Positions 15,383 to 23,411 of a DNA stretch of 29,660 nucleotides are shown here, piece by piece. Below the pieces are notes generated by a model. That model was not told where the DNA came from and ran no database searches. It saw only the letters and a list, made by a program, of their open reading frames with translations. The position numbers and the translations under genes were made by a program. Every line of letters starts with the position of its first letter. The first letter of the stretch is position 1. The stretch is from Sphingomonadales bacterium (GTDB taxonomy: Bacteria; Pseudomonadota; Alphaproteobacteria; Sphingomonadales; Sphingomonadaceae), in assembly GCA_024636595.1 (NCBI GenBank), contig JAGXGT010000098.1, positions 1-29,660 on the forward strand, given 5' to 3'.

Positions 15383-17086
15383 TTACCGCCCCTGTGCTCT
15401 CCAGCGCTTGATCACCCGCTGGATGATCTCTTCTTCTCCGCCATGTTCGCGCCACAGATCGGTGAATATTGGATCTTCCGAAGCTGGGCGGCGCGCTTCC
15501 GCCAGGGTGTCCAGCGCAACCCGGATCGGGATCGCCACGCCCTCGCCGCAGCAAATCACTTCGCGGTTCCGCAACGAGGGAATCGAGTCGAGAAAACCGC
15601 GCGCGCCTTCCGGCATCGCAGCCTTCACGAACGCCTGATCCCGGTCATTGTTGAGCCGCATCGCCAGGATTGTACCACATTGCGAGAGCACCCCTTCCGC
15701 CAGATCGGACGGCCGCTGGGTAATCAGACCCAGCGAGACGCCATATTTCCGGCCCTCCTTTGCAATCCGGCTGAGAATGTCGCGGACGCTGCTTTCCTCT
15801 GCGAAATCGTCATTGGGAATGTAGCGGTGCGCTTCCTCGCAGACCAGAAGCATCGGACGCTGCTTTTCATGGCGGGCCCAGATCGCGTAGTCAAACACCA
15901 GCCGGCTGAGCACTGACACCACCGTCGGGGTGATTTCGGACGGCATGGCCGAAACGTCGATTATCGAGATCGGCTTGCCATCTGACGGCAGCCTGAAAAT
16001 CTTGGCAAGGAAGCTGGCCATTGTGTCACCGACCAGCATCCCGGAAAACATGAAGCTGTACCGCGGATCGGCCTTGATCTCGTCAATCTTGCTTTTCAGC
16101 CGCTGATAGGGAGCACTGTTGGTCGCCTTGTCGAGCTTGCCCATTTCATTCTGCAGGATCGTGGTCAGATCGGACAGCAGATAGGGTACGGGTGAATCGA
16201 CGGTCAGTTTTGCGGCGCCGGCGGAGGCCTGGCTTTTGGCCTTTGCGGCAAGCAGACATTTTGCGAGGATATCACAGTCCATCTGCTTGGCGTCGCCCTT
16301 GGACTGGACAAACACCTCGCAATGCTCGCGAAAGTTCATCAGCCAATAAGGCAGGTTCAGGTTGTTCACGTCGAACACCTTGCCATTGTCCTTGAACGCT
16401 GCCCCATATTCGCCGTGCGGGTCGATCATCAGGATATGACCTTCCGGTGCCAGGTCACAGATTTTGTGGAGAATAAGCGCTGCCGCCGTCGACTTACCGG
16501 TACCGGTTGACCCCAGCAGGGCGAAATGCTTGCCGAGCATGGCATCGACATAGAGTGCGCCGCGAATATCGTTCGTGGGATAGACCATGCCGACTTCGAC
16601 ATTGGCCCGGCCATCCGAAGCGTACACCTGTTTGAGGTCGGCAGTCGTCACCGCATACACGGCAGAAGCAGGTGTAGGATAGCGGGTCACACCTCGACGG
16701 AAATTGTAAATCTGACCGGTCAGTTTTTCTTCGTCACCTTCACCGAGGAAATCGATTTCGGCAACAACCAGTCCCGACTGCCCTTCAAAGAGTCTCTGTG
16801 TCCGGATATTGGCCAGCAGCCAGGTCTGACCGACACGGATTTTTACCTGACTGCCCACTTGGCCAGCCATTTGGACGGTCTTATCGGGATGATCGAGCAA
16901 TCCGGCGAGTACGGCCGTGTCCATCACAACCTTTGAACTCGACCCGGCGATTTCGATAACCTCGCCGATTTTATGGCCTTCACGACGCTTTGAAATGGCA
17001 CCATGGTTCACATCGCCCGGCATTTCCGGTTCGGCAACCGGAAGTGGCGTGGCGCCGGGGAAGTTATGGGAACCCATATCGGACAT
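15383..17086 (-). CDS. HerA-like DUF87 ATPase/translocase (567 aa)
   Basis: Chosen start ATG 17086 has AGGA about 12 bases upstream. An N-terminal HAS-barrel-like domain (HKIGEVIEIAGSSSKVVMDT, residues 38-57) is followed by the FtsK/HerA RecA-like core. Walker A is GSTGTGKST (192-200), the HerA motif MIDPHGEYGAAF lies at about 220-231, and Walker B is MLLVCEEAHRY (412-422). A sensor/arginine segment (DILSRIAKEGRKYGVSLGLI then TQRPSDL) completes the motor. Archaeal HerA works with the nuclease NurA in DNA end resection. No NurA-like gene is visible next to this one, so a DNA-translocase role is inferred from family only. The C-terminus (EEEIIQRVIKRWRAQGR) is helical. Neighbours give no functional link. 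Confidence 0.9.
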   Translation of the reverse strand: MSDMGSHNFPGATPLPVAEPEMPGDVNHGAISKRREGHKIGEVIEIAGSSSKVVMDTAVLAGLLDHPDKTVQMAGQVGSQVKIRVGQTWLLANIRTQRLFEGQSGLVVAEIDFLGEGDEEKLTGQIYNFRRGVTRYPTPASAVYAVTTADLKQVYASDGRANVEVGMVYPTNDIRGALYVDAMLGKHFALLGSTGTGKSTAAALILHKICDLAPEGHILMIDPHGEYGAAFKDNGKVFDVNNLNLPYWLMNFREHCEVFVQSKGDAKQMDCDILAKCLLAAKAKSQASAGAAKLTVDSPVPYLLSDLTTILQNEMGKLDKATNSAPYQRLKSKIDEIKADPRYSFMFSGMLVGDTMASFLAKIFRLPSDGKPISIIDVSAMPSEITPTVVSVLSRLVFDYAIWARHEKQRPMLLVCEEAHRYIPNDDFAEESSVRDILSRIAKEGRKYGVSLGLITQRPSDLAEGVLSQCGTILAMRLNNDRDQAFVKAAMPEGARGFLDSIPSLRNREVICCGEGVAIPIRVALDTLAEARRPASEDPIFTDLWREHGGEEEIIQRVIKRWRAQGR

Positions 17087-17197
17087 TGCCGTTTTTCCTG
17101 TTTTTCTTGTCAAAACACAGGATTAGTCGGTCATGGTTAAGGAAGATTTACTGCGCCCACAGAAAGAAAAATCAAAATCCTCGCCGTTGTGCAAGAA

Positions 17198-17971
17198 TTA
17201 CATTTTTCGGAACAGATAGCCAGCAGACCAGCCCAGAAAAACCGAAATGAACACGGCAATCAGGCCGTAGAGAAAGCCGTTATTCTGCGAAAGGTTGGTG
17301 ATGAAGCGGCCCATGCCGGTCTTTTCGATGGTGATATCCTTGACTTCTGCAGCTTCCACCCGGCCATCAATGACCAGGAAGGTTTCTGCGGTATAATCGC
17401 CCACTGGCACGCTGGCAGGCAGATTGATCCGCGCCTGATACAATACGCTGTTGGTGATCTTGACGCTATTGGGCAAATTCTTGAAAAGATTACCCCGGGA
17501 ATTCACGTCCACCAGCCCATCGACAAAGCGATCCAGTTCCCGGCTGTCGATCGCGCCAGCTGGCGAGAGCTGCAGATGGTGCAGACCCAATTCGTAGATA
17601 TCTGCTGTCTTGCCATCGACGATATCATCGATCGGCTTGGAGGAAGCCACCGCGTAAAAGCCCGGCGCCGATCGAAATTCACTGCTGGCCGCATTGATCC
17701 AGATGCCGGCGATCTGTTGTTTCTCGCGCACGACAATCGATTCCACCGGGCCTTTCAGAACGACCACGATATCGGCCCGATCGGTGTTGCGCGTACCCGG
17801 TGGATAGGTGATCGCGCCAAACAGCAGCAATTGCGCACCGTTAAAATCGCCGCGGATACTGATCCGATCCTGGGACACTTCGGGAACCAGAACCGGGGTC
17901 GCGCCGATGGCCAGCGTGGCGATGGCGAACAGCGCGAACAACCTGGAGAAAAAGATACGAGGCCTCGTCAC
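17198..17971 (-). CDS. TIGR02186-type membrane-anchored protein paired with TauE/SafE permease (257 aa)
   Basis: A signal peptide (MTRPRIFFSRLFALFAIATL then AIGATP) precedes a periplasmic domain rich in beta strands (ISIRGDFNGAQLLLFGAITY, IVVVLKGPVESIVVREKQQI). One C-terminal membrane helix (GFLYGLIAVFISVFLGWSAG) with a short basic tail (FRKM) ends the protein. This layout matches the alphaproteobacterial TIGR02186 family, which typically accompanies a TSUP permease. The start is GTG at 17971. Its GTGA overlaps the TGA of the upstream permease by four bases, indicating translational coupling. It probably forms a complex with the permease. The biochemical role is unknown. Confidence 0.85.
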   Translation of the reverse strand: MTRPRIFFSRLFALFAIATLAIGATPVLVPEVSQDRISIRGDFNGAQLLLFGAITYPPGTRNTDRADIVVVLKGPVESIVVREKQQIAGIWINAASSEFRSAPGFYAVASSKPIDDIVDGKTADIYELGLHHLQLSPAGAIDSRELDRFVDGLVDVNSRGNLFKNLPNSVKITNSVLYQARINLPASVPVGDYTAETFLVIDGRVEAAEVKDITIEKTGMGRFITNLSQNNGFLYGLIAVFISVFLGWSAGYLFRKM

Positions 17972-18882
17972 AGGGGCTGCACCGTATAAATCTCGTCCGG
18001 CTGGAAGCCCAGTCCCAGCGCCATTCGGATCGCGACAAGCAGCACCATGCTTGCCAGCGCCAACCGCAGATATTCGGGGCGCATGCGCTGGGCGAATTTC
18101 GCGCCCAGTTGAGCGCCGGTGACGCTGCCGACCAATAGCAGCGACGCCAGAACGATATCAACCGCGCGGGTGGTCATGCTGTGCATCATGGTCGACGCGA
18201 TCGTGACAAAGAGAATTTGGAACAGCGAGGTGCCCACGACCACCTGCGCGCCCATCCCGAGCAGATAGAGCATGGCAGGCACCATGATGAAGCCGCCGCC
18301 AACGCCGAGCAACATGGTCAGAATGCCGGTGAGCAGGCCCAGTATGAAGGGCGCGATTGGTGAAATGTAAAGCCCGGACCGATAAAAGCGCCACCGGAAT
18401 GGCAGGTTGGCAACCAAGGGGTGATGCCGTCGTTTGCGCGCGGGCAGCGGCTTGCCAGCGCGCAGAGCCCGGACGCTCTGCAAAGATTCTTTGAACATCA
18501 AACCGCCGATGCTGGACAGCATCAAGACATACAGGACATTGATCACCGTATCAATCTGGCCCCAGCGTTGCAAAATCTGAAAAAGCCCGGTGCCGATGAT
18601 GGCGCCAACAATACCGCCGGCCACCAAAATGCCGCCCATCCTGAAATCGACGCCCTTGCGGCGCATATGGGCGGCGACGCCCGAAATGCTGGCTCCGGTA
18701 ACCTGAGTCGATGCGGACGCGGCGGCAACGGTGGGCGGTATGCCGTAAAAAATCAGCAGTGGCGTGGTCAGAAAACCGCCGCCGACGCCGAACATGCCTG
18801 ACAAGATCCCCACCAGTCCGCCGAGCAGGATGATGACAAAAGCATTAACCGAAAGATTGGCGATTGGCAGGTATATGTCCAT
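17968..18882 (-). CDS. TauE/SafE (TSUP) family permease (304 aa)
   Basis: An inner-membrane permease with about eight hydrophobic segments. The fold is an internal duplication: GILSGMFGVGGGFLTTPLLI (residues 25-44) recurs as GILTMLLGVGGGFIMVPAML (186-205), with the GVGGGF motif of each half at 32-37 and 193-198. TSUP members export or import small sulfur or organic anions such as sulfite, sulfoacetate or thiosulfate; the substrate is not predictable here. A basic cytoplasmic loop lies in the middle (RAGKPLPARKRRHHPL). Its stop overlaps the start of the TIGR02186-type gene. No sulfur-assimilation gene is in the window. Confidence 0.92.
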   Translation of the reverse strand: MDIYLPIANLSVNAFVIILLGGLVGILSGMFGVGGGFLTTPLLIFYGIPPTVAAASASTQVTGASISGVAAHMRRKGVDFRMGGILVAGGIVGAIIGTGLFQILQRWGQIDTVINVLYVLMLSSIGGLMFKESLQSVRALRAGKPLPARKRRHHPLVANLPFRWRFYRSGLYISPIAPFILGLLTGILTMLLGVGGGFIMVPAMLYLLGMGAQVVVGTSLFQILFVTIASTMMHSMTTRAVDIVLASLLLVGSVTGAQLGAKFAQRMRPEYLRLALASMVLLVAIRMALGLGFQPDEIYTVQPL

Positions 18883-18984
18883 ATGGCCACCGGACTAATC
18901 TCTTTTTGTTGCGGGATAAAGAGCGTTGCCGTCCGCAGGGCCAGAAAAGAAGCCTTTGGTGCAACAGCCGGAAACTCGGGTCTC

Positions 18985-20097
18985 TCAGAAGCCGGTAGAA
19001 ACGGTTATTGCCGCACGGCTTTCCGGCCGGGCATCGCCTGCAACCCGAAGCCGCCAGTCCACCGCAATGCGGGCTGATACCGTGCCAAGGGGGACCGTCA
19101 AGGCGGCTCGCGGTCCGACATCGATACGGCTGATATCACGTTGTCCGCCAGCCCACACCCCGGAGCCGATGGAGAGTTTGGTCGGACCCATTTCCGCTAC
19201 CGGGCGCTGCAGAACCGCCGATCCGTCGAAAAAATAGGTCTCATTCTCGCCCAGAACATAGCCAGCTTGGGCATAAGTCTCGAGCGCGAATTTTTCGACG
19301 ACCTGATCCGGACCGCTACCGCCGGTAAGATAAAAAGCGGGGCCGGACTCACCGCCTCTGCCGATGCCAAACCGTTGTTCCGCGTGCAACGCGACCGGAA
19401 GGCTTGAAACCGGGCGAATACGCATTCCCAGCGCGACCTCCTGCTGGCCCAACGGAGCCAGGGCGGTCGACAGGCGAGTATAGACCGCGATCTCGGGGAC
19501 CGGCCTGTTCGATAGGCGATAGGCCAATATGGCACCCGCCTGGCTGCCGCCATATTGGCCGTTCGCGATAGAGCGTCCTCCCACTGCCACATCCGCCTGA
19601 TCGGTCCGGGAGTCTCCTCGAGCGTAAATCCACAAATAGGCGGTCATCCTGTTGCTGTCGGGCTGGGCAGACGGATTTGGCAGAGGCACAAACGTTCTGA
19701 CGCGCCGCCTCGCAACGGTAGTGGGCCGGGTAAAGGCGGTCTGCAGGAAAAAGCCTCGATCGTCGCCGATATTTTGCCATGGAAAAGAGGGCATCCGCGA
19801 GGCCGGCAGTGTCACGTTGCGGGAAACGCGGATGCCACGCTCCCGCGTCGGCGCAGATCCATATCTGCGTCTTGGATTGCTTTTCCGTCGGTTATCCTCT
19901 GGGCGCGCTGAAGGCGGCGTTGCCAGCCGTGATGTTTTGCCGTTCACATCATGAAGTCCCGCCTGCCCGATCGCCGGATACTCCGGATGCCGGTCAATCT
20001 CTGCGGGGCTATTCCACAAGATTATCCGCACCCCTATCCAGATCGTCGCCAAGATTGCCATTGCCCGTAAAGGCGCACCGGCGGCGGTCCGAAGCAA
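18985..20097 (-). CDS. NfrA-C-like outer-membrane/periplasmic protein, partner of the glycosyltransferase (370 aa)
   Basis: The protein begins with a hydrophobic segment (APLRAMAILATIWIGVRIIL, residues 8-27), then an Arg/Pro-rich linker, then a C-terminal region of about 220 residues with alternating beta-strand character. Segments FALETYAQAGYVLGENETYF, FDGSAVLQRPV and AVDWRLRVAG with the final TVSTGF resemble the C-terminal domain of bacteriophage N4 adsorption protein A (NfrA). Unlike NfrA it has no TPR array. The TTG at 20097, with AGAGG in the end of the upstream gene, would put the start 4 bases after the glycosyltransferase stop; ATG 20061 is the alternative. Coupling to an NfrB-like gene supports the assignment, which rests on recalled motifs. 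Confidence 0.65.
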   Translation of the reverse strand: MLRTAAGAPLRAMAILATIWIGVRIILWNSPAEIDRHPEYPAIGQAGLHDVNGKTSRLATPPSARPEDNRRKSNPRRRYGSAPTRERGIRVSRNVTLPASRMPSFPWQNIGDDRGFFLQTAFTRPTTVARRRVRTFVPLPNPSAQPDSNRMTAYLWIYARGDSRTDQADVAVGGRSIANGQYGGSQAGAILAYRLSNRPVPEIAVYTRLSTALAPLGQQEVALGMRIRPVSSLPVALHAEQRFGIGRGGESGPAFYLTGGSGPDQVVEKFALETYAQAGYVLGENETYFFDGSAVLQRPVAEMGPTKLSIGSGVWAGGQRDISRIDVGPRAALTVPLGTVSARIAVDWRLRVAGDARPESRAAITVSTGF

Positions 20098-20101
20098 GCG
20101 G

Positions 20102-21529
20102 TCAGCCTCTGTCGCCCGCGTAACGGTGCGGCCTGAGTTGCTTTATATTCTGCGCGTCTGGATAAAAATGGTCCGTTTTTTGCCAGTTGGCAGGATGACC
20201 GGCCAGCTGATCGATATATTGACTGAGCGCGCGCCAAACCGCCATGATATTGATCAGATTGGCTACAATCGTTCGCGGAATCGACAAGAATGCCTCGCGC
20301 AAGCCGTAGAGGGCAAAAACGAAATAGAATTTCATCAGCAGTCGCCACGCCAGACATCCACCATTGATGCACAGCAATATCGTCAGCAATTGAGAAACGG
20401 GTCGAAGGCGGTAAACCCCGATCAGTTCCGCGAGCGACAATATGCCGATCAACAGGAAAGCAATATAAGCTATCGCCAGCACAAGGGCGGCAAAACTGGC
20501 CTTGCGATCACGCAGACGCATCCAATTCTCTCGCCAATTGTTATTCCAGCCAAGTCGGTCCCATCCGGAAAGGGAAATACCTGCCATCCACCGGCTTTTC
20601 TGACGAATCGCATCTTCGAGTCTTTCCGGGAAGAATTCCTGGGTCGCGACCAGTTGACCGTTCCTGTCTCTCAGCCGAGCAAAAATGCCGCGAGAGTCGC
20701 CGCTGGTGAGATTGAGGCCCAGTTCATAATCTTCAGTGATGCTATTGGCATCAAAGGGTTTGCCCTGTGTCTGGACGGCTAGTCTTTGCAAGGCATCCCG
20801 GGCGAAGGCACAACCTACGCCGGCGGAAGGTATCGAAGCCCCGAGAGCCTCTCGCATTACCATTTGCTTGCCATGCAATTCCGCAAACTCGTCGCAATAG
20901 TGCCCGGCAATCCAGCGCGAACCTTTTGCCCGGCGCGGGATCACCGGCAATTGCACCAAGGCGGCGCGGCCAATCAGATGCTGGAACAGTTTCAACGCCT
21001 CGGCATGCACGATATCTTCTGCATCATGCAGAATGATCGCAGCAAAATTGGCCTGCTCTTCGATTTCGTCGCGGCAGAGGGCGTCCCAGAGATGATTGAG
21101 ACAATCCGCCTTGGTCGTGGGTCCGGCTCGTTGACACAGGACAAGCCGAACCTTGTCGCTACCGGATGACGCTTCAGCCACAGCCGCTACGGTTTCTGGA
21201 TCATTGGGGTAGCAGCCAACGTAGATGCGATATTCGCCCGATTTCCATTGGGCCAAGCAACGCCGCAGCATCGCGCCGATGACTGATGCTTCCTGCCAAG
21301 CGGGCACGAATATCGCCATGCGGCATGCCGTGAGGGACGGACTCAGACTTTCTACCGTTGCCCTTTTGTAGCGGCTATAAACGAACAGCCTGCGTTTCAA
21401 ACTGTGGAAAACCCAAAGTCCGTCAAAAAGCAAATCATCGGCTGAGCTAATCAGGAAGGACAGGCTGGCGAATAGCAGCAATTCCTTCTGCAGAAAGTCG
21501 AGGAATGGCAAAATTTGATCGCTCGGCAT
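20102..21529 (-). CDS. NfrB-like family 2 glycosyltransferase, lacking the C-terminal regulatory domain (475 aa)
   Basis: An inner-membrane processive-type glycosyltransferase. An N-terminal helix pair (about 15-45) leads into the GT-A core: MAIFVPAWQEASVIGAMLRR (71-90), the HDAED metal site (168-172), the acceptor motif ITEDYELG (264-271) and QKSRWMAG (310-317). Two or three C-terminal membrane segments follow (about 346-370 and 380-412). It ends soon after HPANWQKTDHFYP (445-457). In E. coli NfrB the similar W-KT-H-P segment leads into a C-terminal MshEN-type c-di-GMP-binding region, which is absent here. NfrB with NfrA makes and exports the N4 receptor glycan. GGAG lies seven bases before the ATG. 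The substrate sugar is unknown. Confidence 0.85.
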   Translation of the reverse strand: MPSDQILPFLDFLQKELLLFASLSFLISSADDLLFDGLWVFHSLKRRLFVYSRYKRATVESLSPSLTACRMAIFVPAWQEASVIGAMLRRCLAQWKSGEYRIYVGCYPNDPETVAAVAEASSGSDKVRLVLCQRAGPTTKADCLNHLWDALCRDEIEEQANFAAIILHDAEDIVHAEALKLFQHLIGRAALVQLPVIPRRAKGSRWIAGHYCDEFAELHGKQMVMREALGASIPSAGVGCAFARDALQRLAVQTQGKPFDANSITEDYELGLNLTSGDSRGIFARLRDRNGQLVATQEFFPERLEDAIRQKSRWMAGISLSGWDRLGWNNNWRENWMRLRDRKASFAALVLAIAYIAFLLIGILSLAELIGVYRLRPVSQLLTILLCINGGCLAWRLLMKFYFVFALYGLREAFLSIPRTIVANLINIMAVWRALSQYIDQLAGHPANWQKTDHFYPDAQNIKQLRPHRYAGDRG

Positions 21530-21618
21530 GGTTATACTCCGCCGGTTCGCAGAAGTTAGGGTTCTGCAACGGTCTAAATAATGACGAAAATATTGCGGGG
21601 TTTCGTTTAGCTCAGACG

Positions 21619-22062
21619 CTATCCGGACTCGATTTTCCGACCCCGTGCGAAGGATGCATGCTCACGGGAGCCGATCGCCAACGCCAGCAGCATCGGATAA
21701 GCCCAGAACACCGCTCCGGTGCCAAAGGCCCACGGTGTGATCTGCGGGTCCACCATCATTGCGGTGTGAATGGTTACCGCAAGCAGTTGAAAGGCAGTTG
21801 CCCACATCGGCCAGAAGCGATCAGATTTGATGGTCAGACAAAGCAATGCAAAGAGCCCGACAATATCGATCGCAAATATGCCTACCTCCAAACCGCTCCA
21901 AGAGGTTCCGAAAGCACGCGCGACAGCTAAAGTAGATAACGACCCGAATATCATAATTGCCGCTCCAAAATATTCCGAACGAGCGCCCCGAAAAATCGCA
22001 TATCCACAGCAGGCAAAGAGAAATATATAATATAGATAAGCCCAGATTGTATGGAAGATCAT
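21619..22062 (-). CDS. Small multi-pass membrane protein (147 aa), unrecognised
   Basis: I do not recognise the family. Four to five hydrophobic segments are visible: IWAYLYYIFLFACCGYAIF (6-24), YFGAAIMIFGSLSTLAVARA (31-50), VGIFAIDIVGLFALLCLTI (60-78), MWATAFQLLAVTIHTAMM (86-103) and AVFWAYPMLLALAIG (117-131). A short basic tail follows. Composition is aromatic-rich with few charges. It lies between the 120-residue gene and the NfrB-like gene, all on the same strand, and may be a membrane subunit of the glycan system or an unrelated small protein. Confidence 0.75.
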   Translation of the reverse strand: MIFHTIWAYLYYIFLFACCGYAIFRGARSEYFGAAIMIFGSLSTLAVARAFGTSWSGLEVGIFAIDIVGLFALLCLTIKSDRFWPMWATAFQLLAVTIHTAMMVDPQITPWAFGTGAVFWAYPMLLALAIGSREHASFARGRKIESG

Positions 22063-22124
22063 ACCGCTATGACTTGTTCCAGAGCCGATTTAATGGCCGC
22101 CGAGACAATCCAGTTTGCGGGTGA

Positions 22125-22487
22125 TTAAGCCGCATGATCGGTCATATTGACTATATTCTCATTCTGCTTTGCAGCCTGCAGTGGCGGCTTCATATCAGTG
22201 CTTCCCATAGCCATGGCCTGCAATCCAACTTGATCACGTGTTTCTGCCAGCCGGTTATGAGTTGTGACGAGGTGTCGTCTCGCCTCAACCATTACGTTTA
22301 ATGTTTCCGCAGCTTCCGAAATCGCGTCCTGCCCGATAACCGCCGACAAATGCGCGTTCGATCTGGCGATCGGCATATATCCGATCAGGTCCGCCATTTT
22401 ACTGATAGCGTCATCAATAGCCTGCTCCGCCGCAAACAGTTTTTTCGCCATATTTTCGGCGGCAACTCTTCTTTCTCTCAGCATCAT
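22125..22487 (-). CDS. Small helical protein (120 aa), unrecognised
   Basis: No signal peptide and no membrane segment are seen. The sequence is almost entirely alpha-helical: RERRVAAENMAKKLFAAEQA, DDAISKMADLIGYMPIARS and AAETLNVMVEARRHLVTTHN. The tail is polar and probably disordered. Two adjacent ATG codons at 22487 and 22484 follow AAAGGA; either may be used. The composition suits a cytoplasmic helical bundle or a coiled-coil adaptor. It lies between the LuxR-type gene and the small membrane protein. Confidence 0.72.
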   Translation of the reverse strand: MMLRERRVAAENMAKKLFAAEQAIDDAISKMADLIGYMPIARSNAHLSAVIGQDAISEAAETLNVMVEARRHLVTTHNRLAETRDQVGLQAMAMGSTDMKPPLQAAKQNENIVNMTDHAA

Positions 22488-22571
22488 TTTTCCTTTCTCA
22501 GCATCCGAAACCCGGTCACCCGGTGTTTCATGTTGAACGGGCGGACCGCGCTGGCCGGAAAAAGACGTTGC

Positions 22572-23108
22572 TTAGCCTTTGAGCCGGGACAGCGCCTCCA
22601 GTCCCGCGATTAGTCCACCGAAAGACAAGGCAGCCCCGATCGCGATGGCCAATATCCACCCCAACCGTTCGATCGCAGCGAGACTGTTTTTCTCACCATG
22701 ATAGCGGGGAATGGGAAGCGGTCGGCGCCTGATTTGAGGTTGCTCCCAAGCCACACTGGCGCCGCCGCCATCCGCATTCCCAGCATCATCCATCACGCCG
22801 CGCCTCTCGCTGATGGTTCTTTCGGATGACGAGTCCTGTTCGCCGTTTTTGCCGGCTCGCTCAACAGCCGGCAGTTGATATATCAATGGCTGATACGTGT
22901 TTTCATCATCGGGGCTGGCGAATATACGCGCCGCTTCAAAGCGCGACTGGGCATTTAAAATGCGCATGGCAGTCCGCAATCTTTGATCGACGGTGTGCGG
23001 CGACACGCCCAGTTCCCGAGCAATCTCCTTGGAATTGAGATGTGCGAGTACGAGCCGCAGACAGGCGCGCTGACCATCATTCAGTCTGTCGATCGCCGCT
23101 TTGGTCAT
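22572..23108 (-). CDS. LuxR-type HTH protein with C-terminal membrane helix (178 aa)
   Basis: Taking ATG 23108, residues 8-65 form a LuxR/GerE helix-turn-helix domain (LNDGQRACLRLVLAHLNSKE, then IARELGVSPHTVDQRLRTAM). There is no receiver or autoinducer domain before it. After a polar, disordered middle (about 70-140), a hydrophobic helix (LGWILAIAIGAALSFGGLIA, 150-169) lies near the C-terminus, so the DNA-binding domain would be held at the inner membrane with its N-terminus inside. No good ribosome binding site is visible. The frame is open to a TTG at 23183, and a GTG lies four codons before the ATG. It heads the run of minus-strand genes ending in the NfrA-C-like gene. Confidence 0.8.
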   Translation of the reverse strand: MTKAAIDRLNDGQRACLRLVLAHLNSKEIARELGVSPHTVDQRLRTAMRILNAQSRFEAARIFASPDDENTYQPLIYQLPAVERAGKNGEQDSSSERTISERRGVMDDAGNADGGGASVAWEQPQIRRRPLPIPRYHGEKNSLAAIERLGWILAIAIGAALSFGGLIAGLEALSRLKG

Positions 23109-23411
23109 TTCGGGAGACACCGATCCACGTGAATGTTCAGCAATTGGACCGAACAGAAGAGACCCGCTGACTCGCAGCAGCAAGCTGGCGAAAATTTCGG
23201 AAATTGCGCTCCATGCACCATATCTGCCCCCTGGTTATCACGGTTCGACCGATTGATACGAGCGCTTACATTAACAGAAATCCATCGTTTCGTGAAATTA
23301 ATCATTTTTCGTGACCATCGCATCACAGTCTCGATCGGTAAGCTGCATTGCTTCAAAGTCCGCTGGACTTGCAGCCAAGTTCAGGCCATCAGCCTGAAAA
23401 AAGGAGAGAGC
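23109..23411 (+). promoter_or_regulatory. Divergent regulatory region between LuxR-type gene and MFS gene
   Basis: This 303-base gap contains no convincing gene. Visible structure: a direct repeat TTTCGTGA at 23288-23295 and 23307-23314 (19-base spacing, about two helical turns). Two consecutive hairpins sit in the MFS leader: AAGTCC-GCT-GGACTT at 23356-23370 and TTCAGGC-CATCA-GCCTGAA at 23380-23398, directly before the AAGGAG ribosome binding site. Promoter boxes cannot be assigned confidently. Confidence 0.45.
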
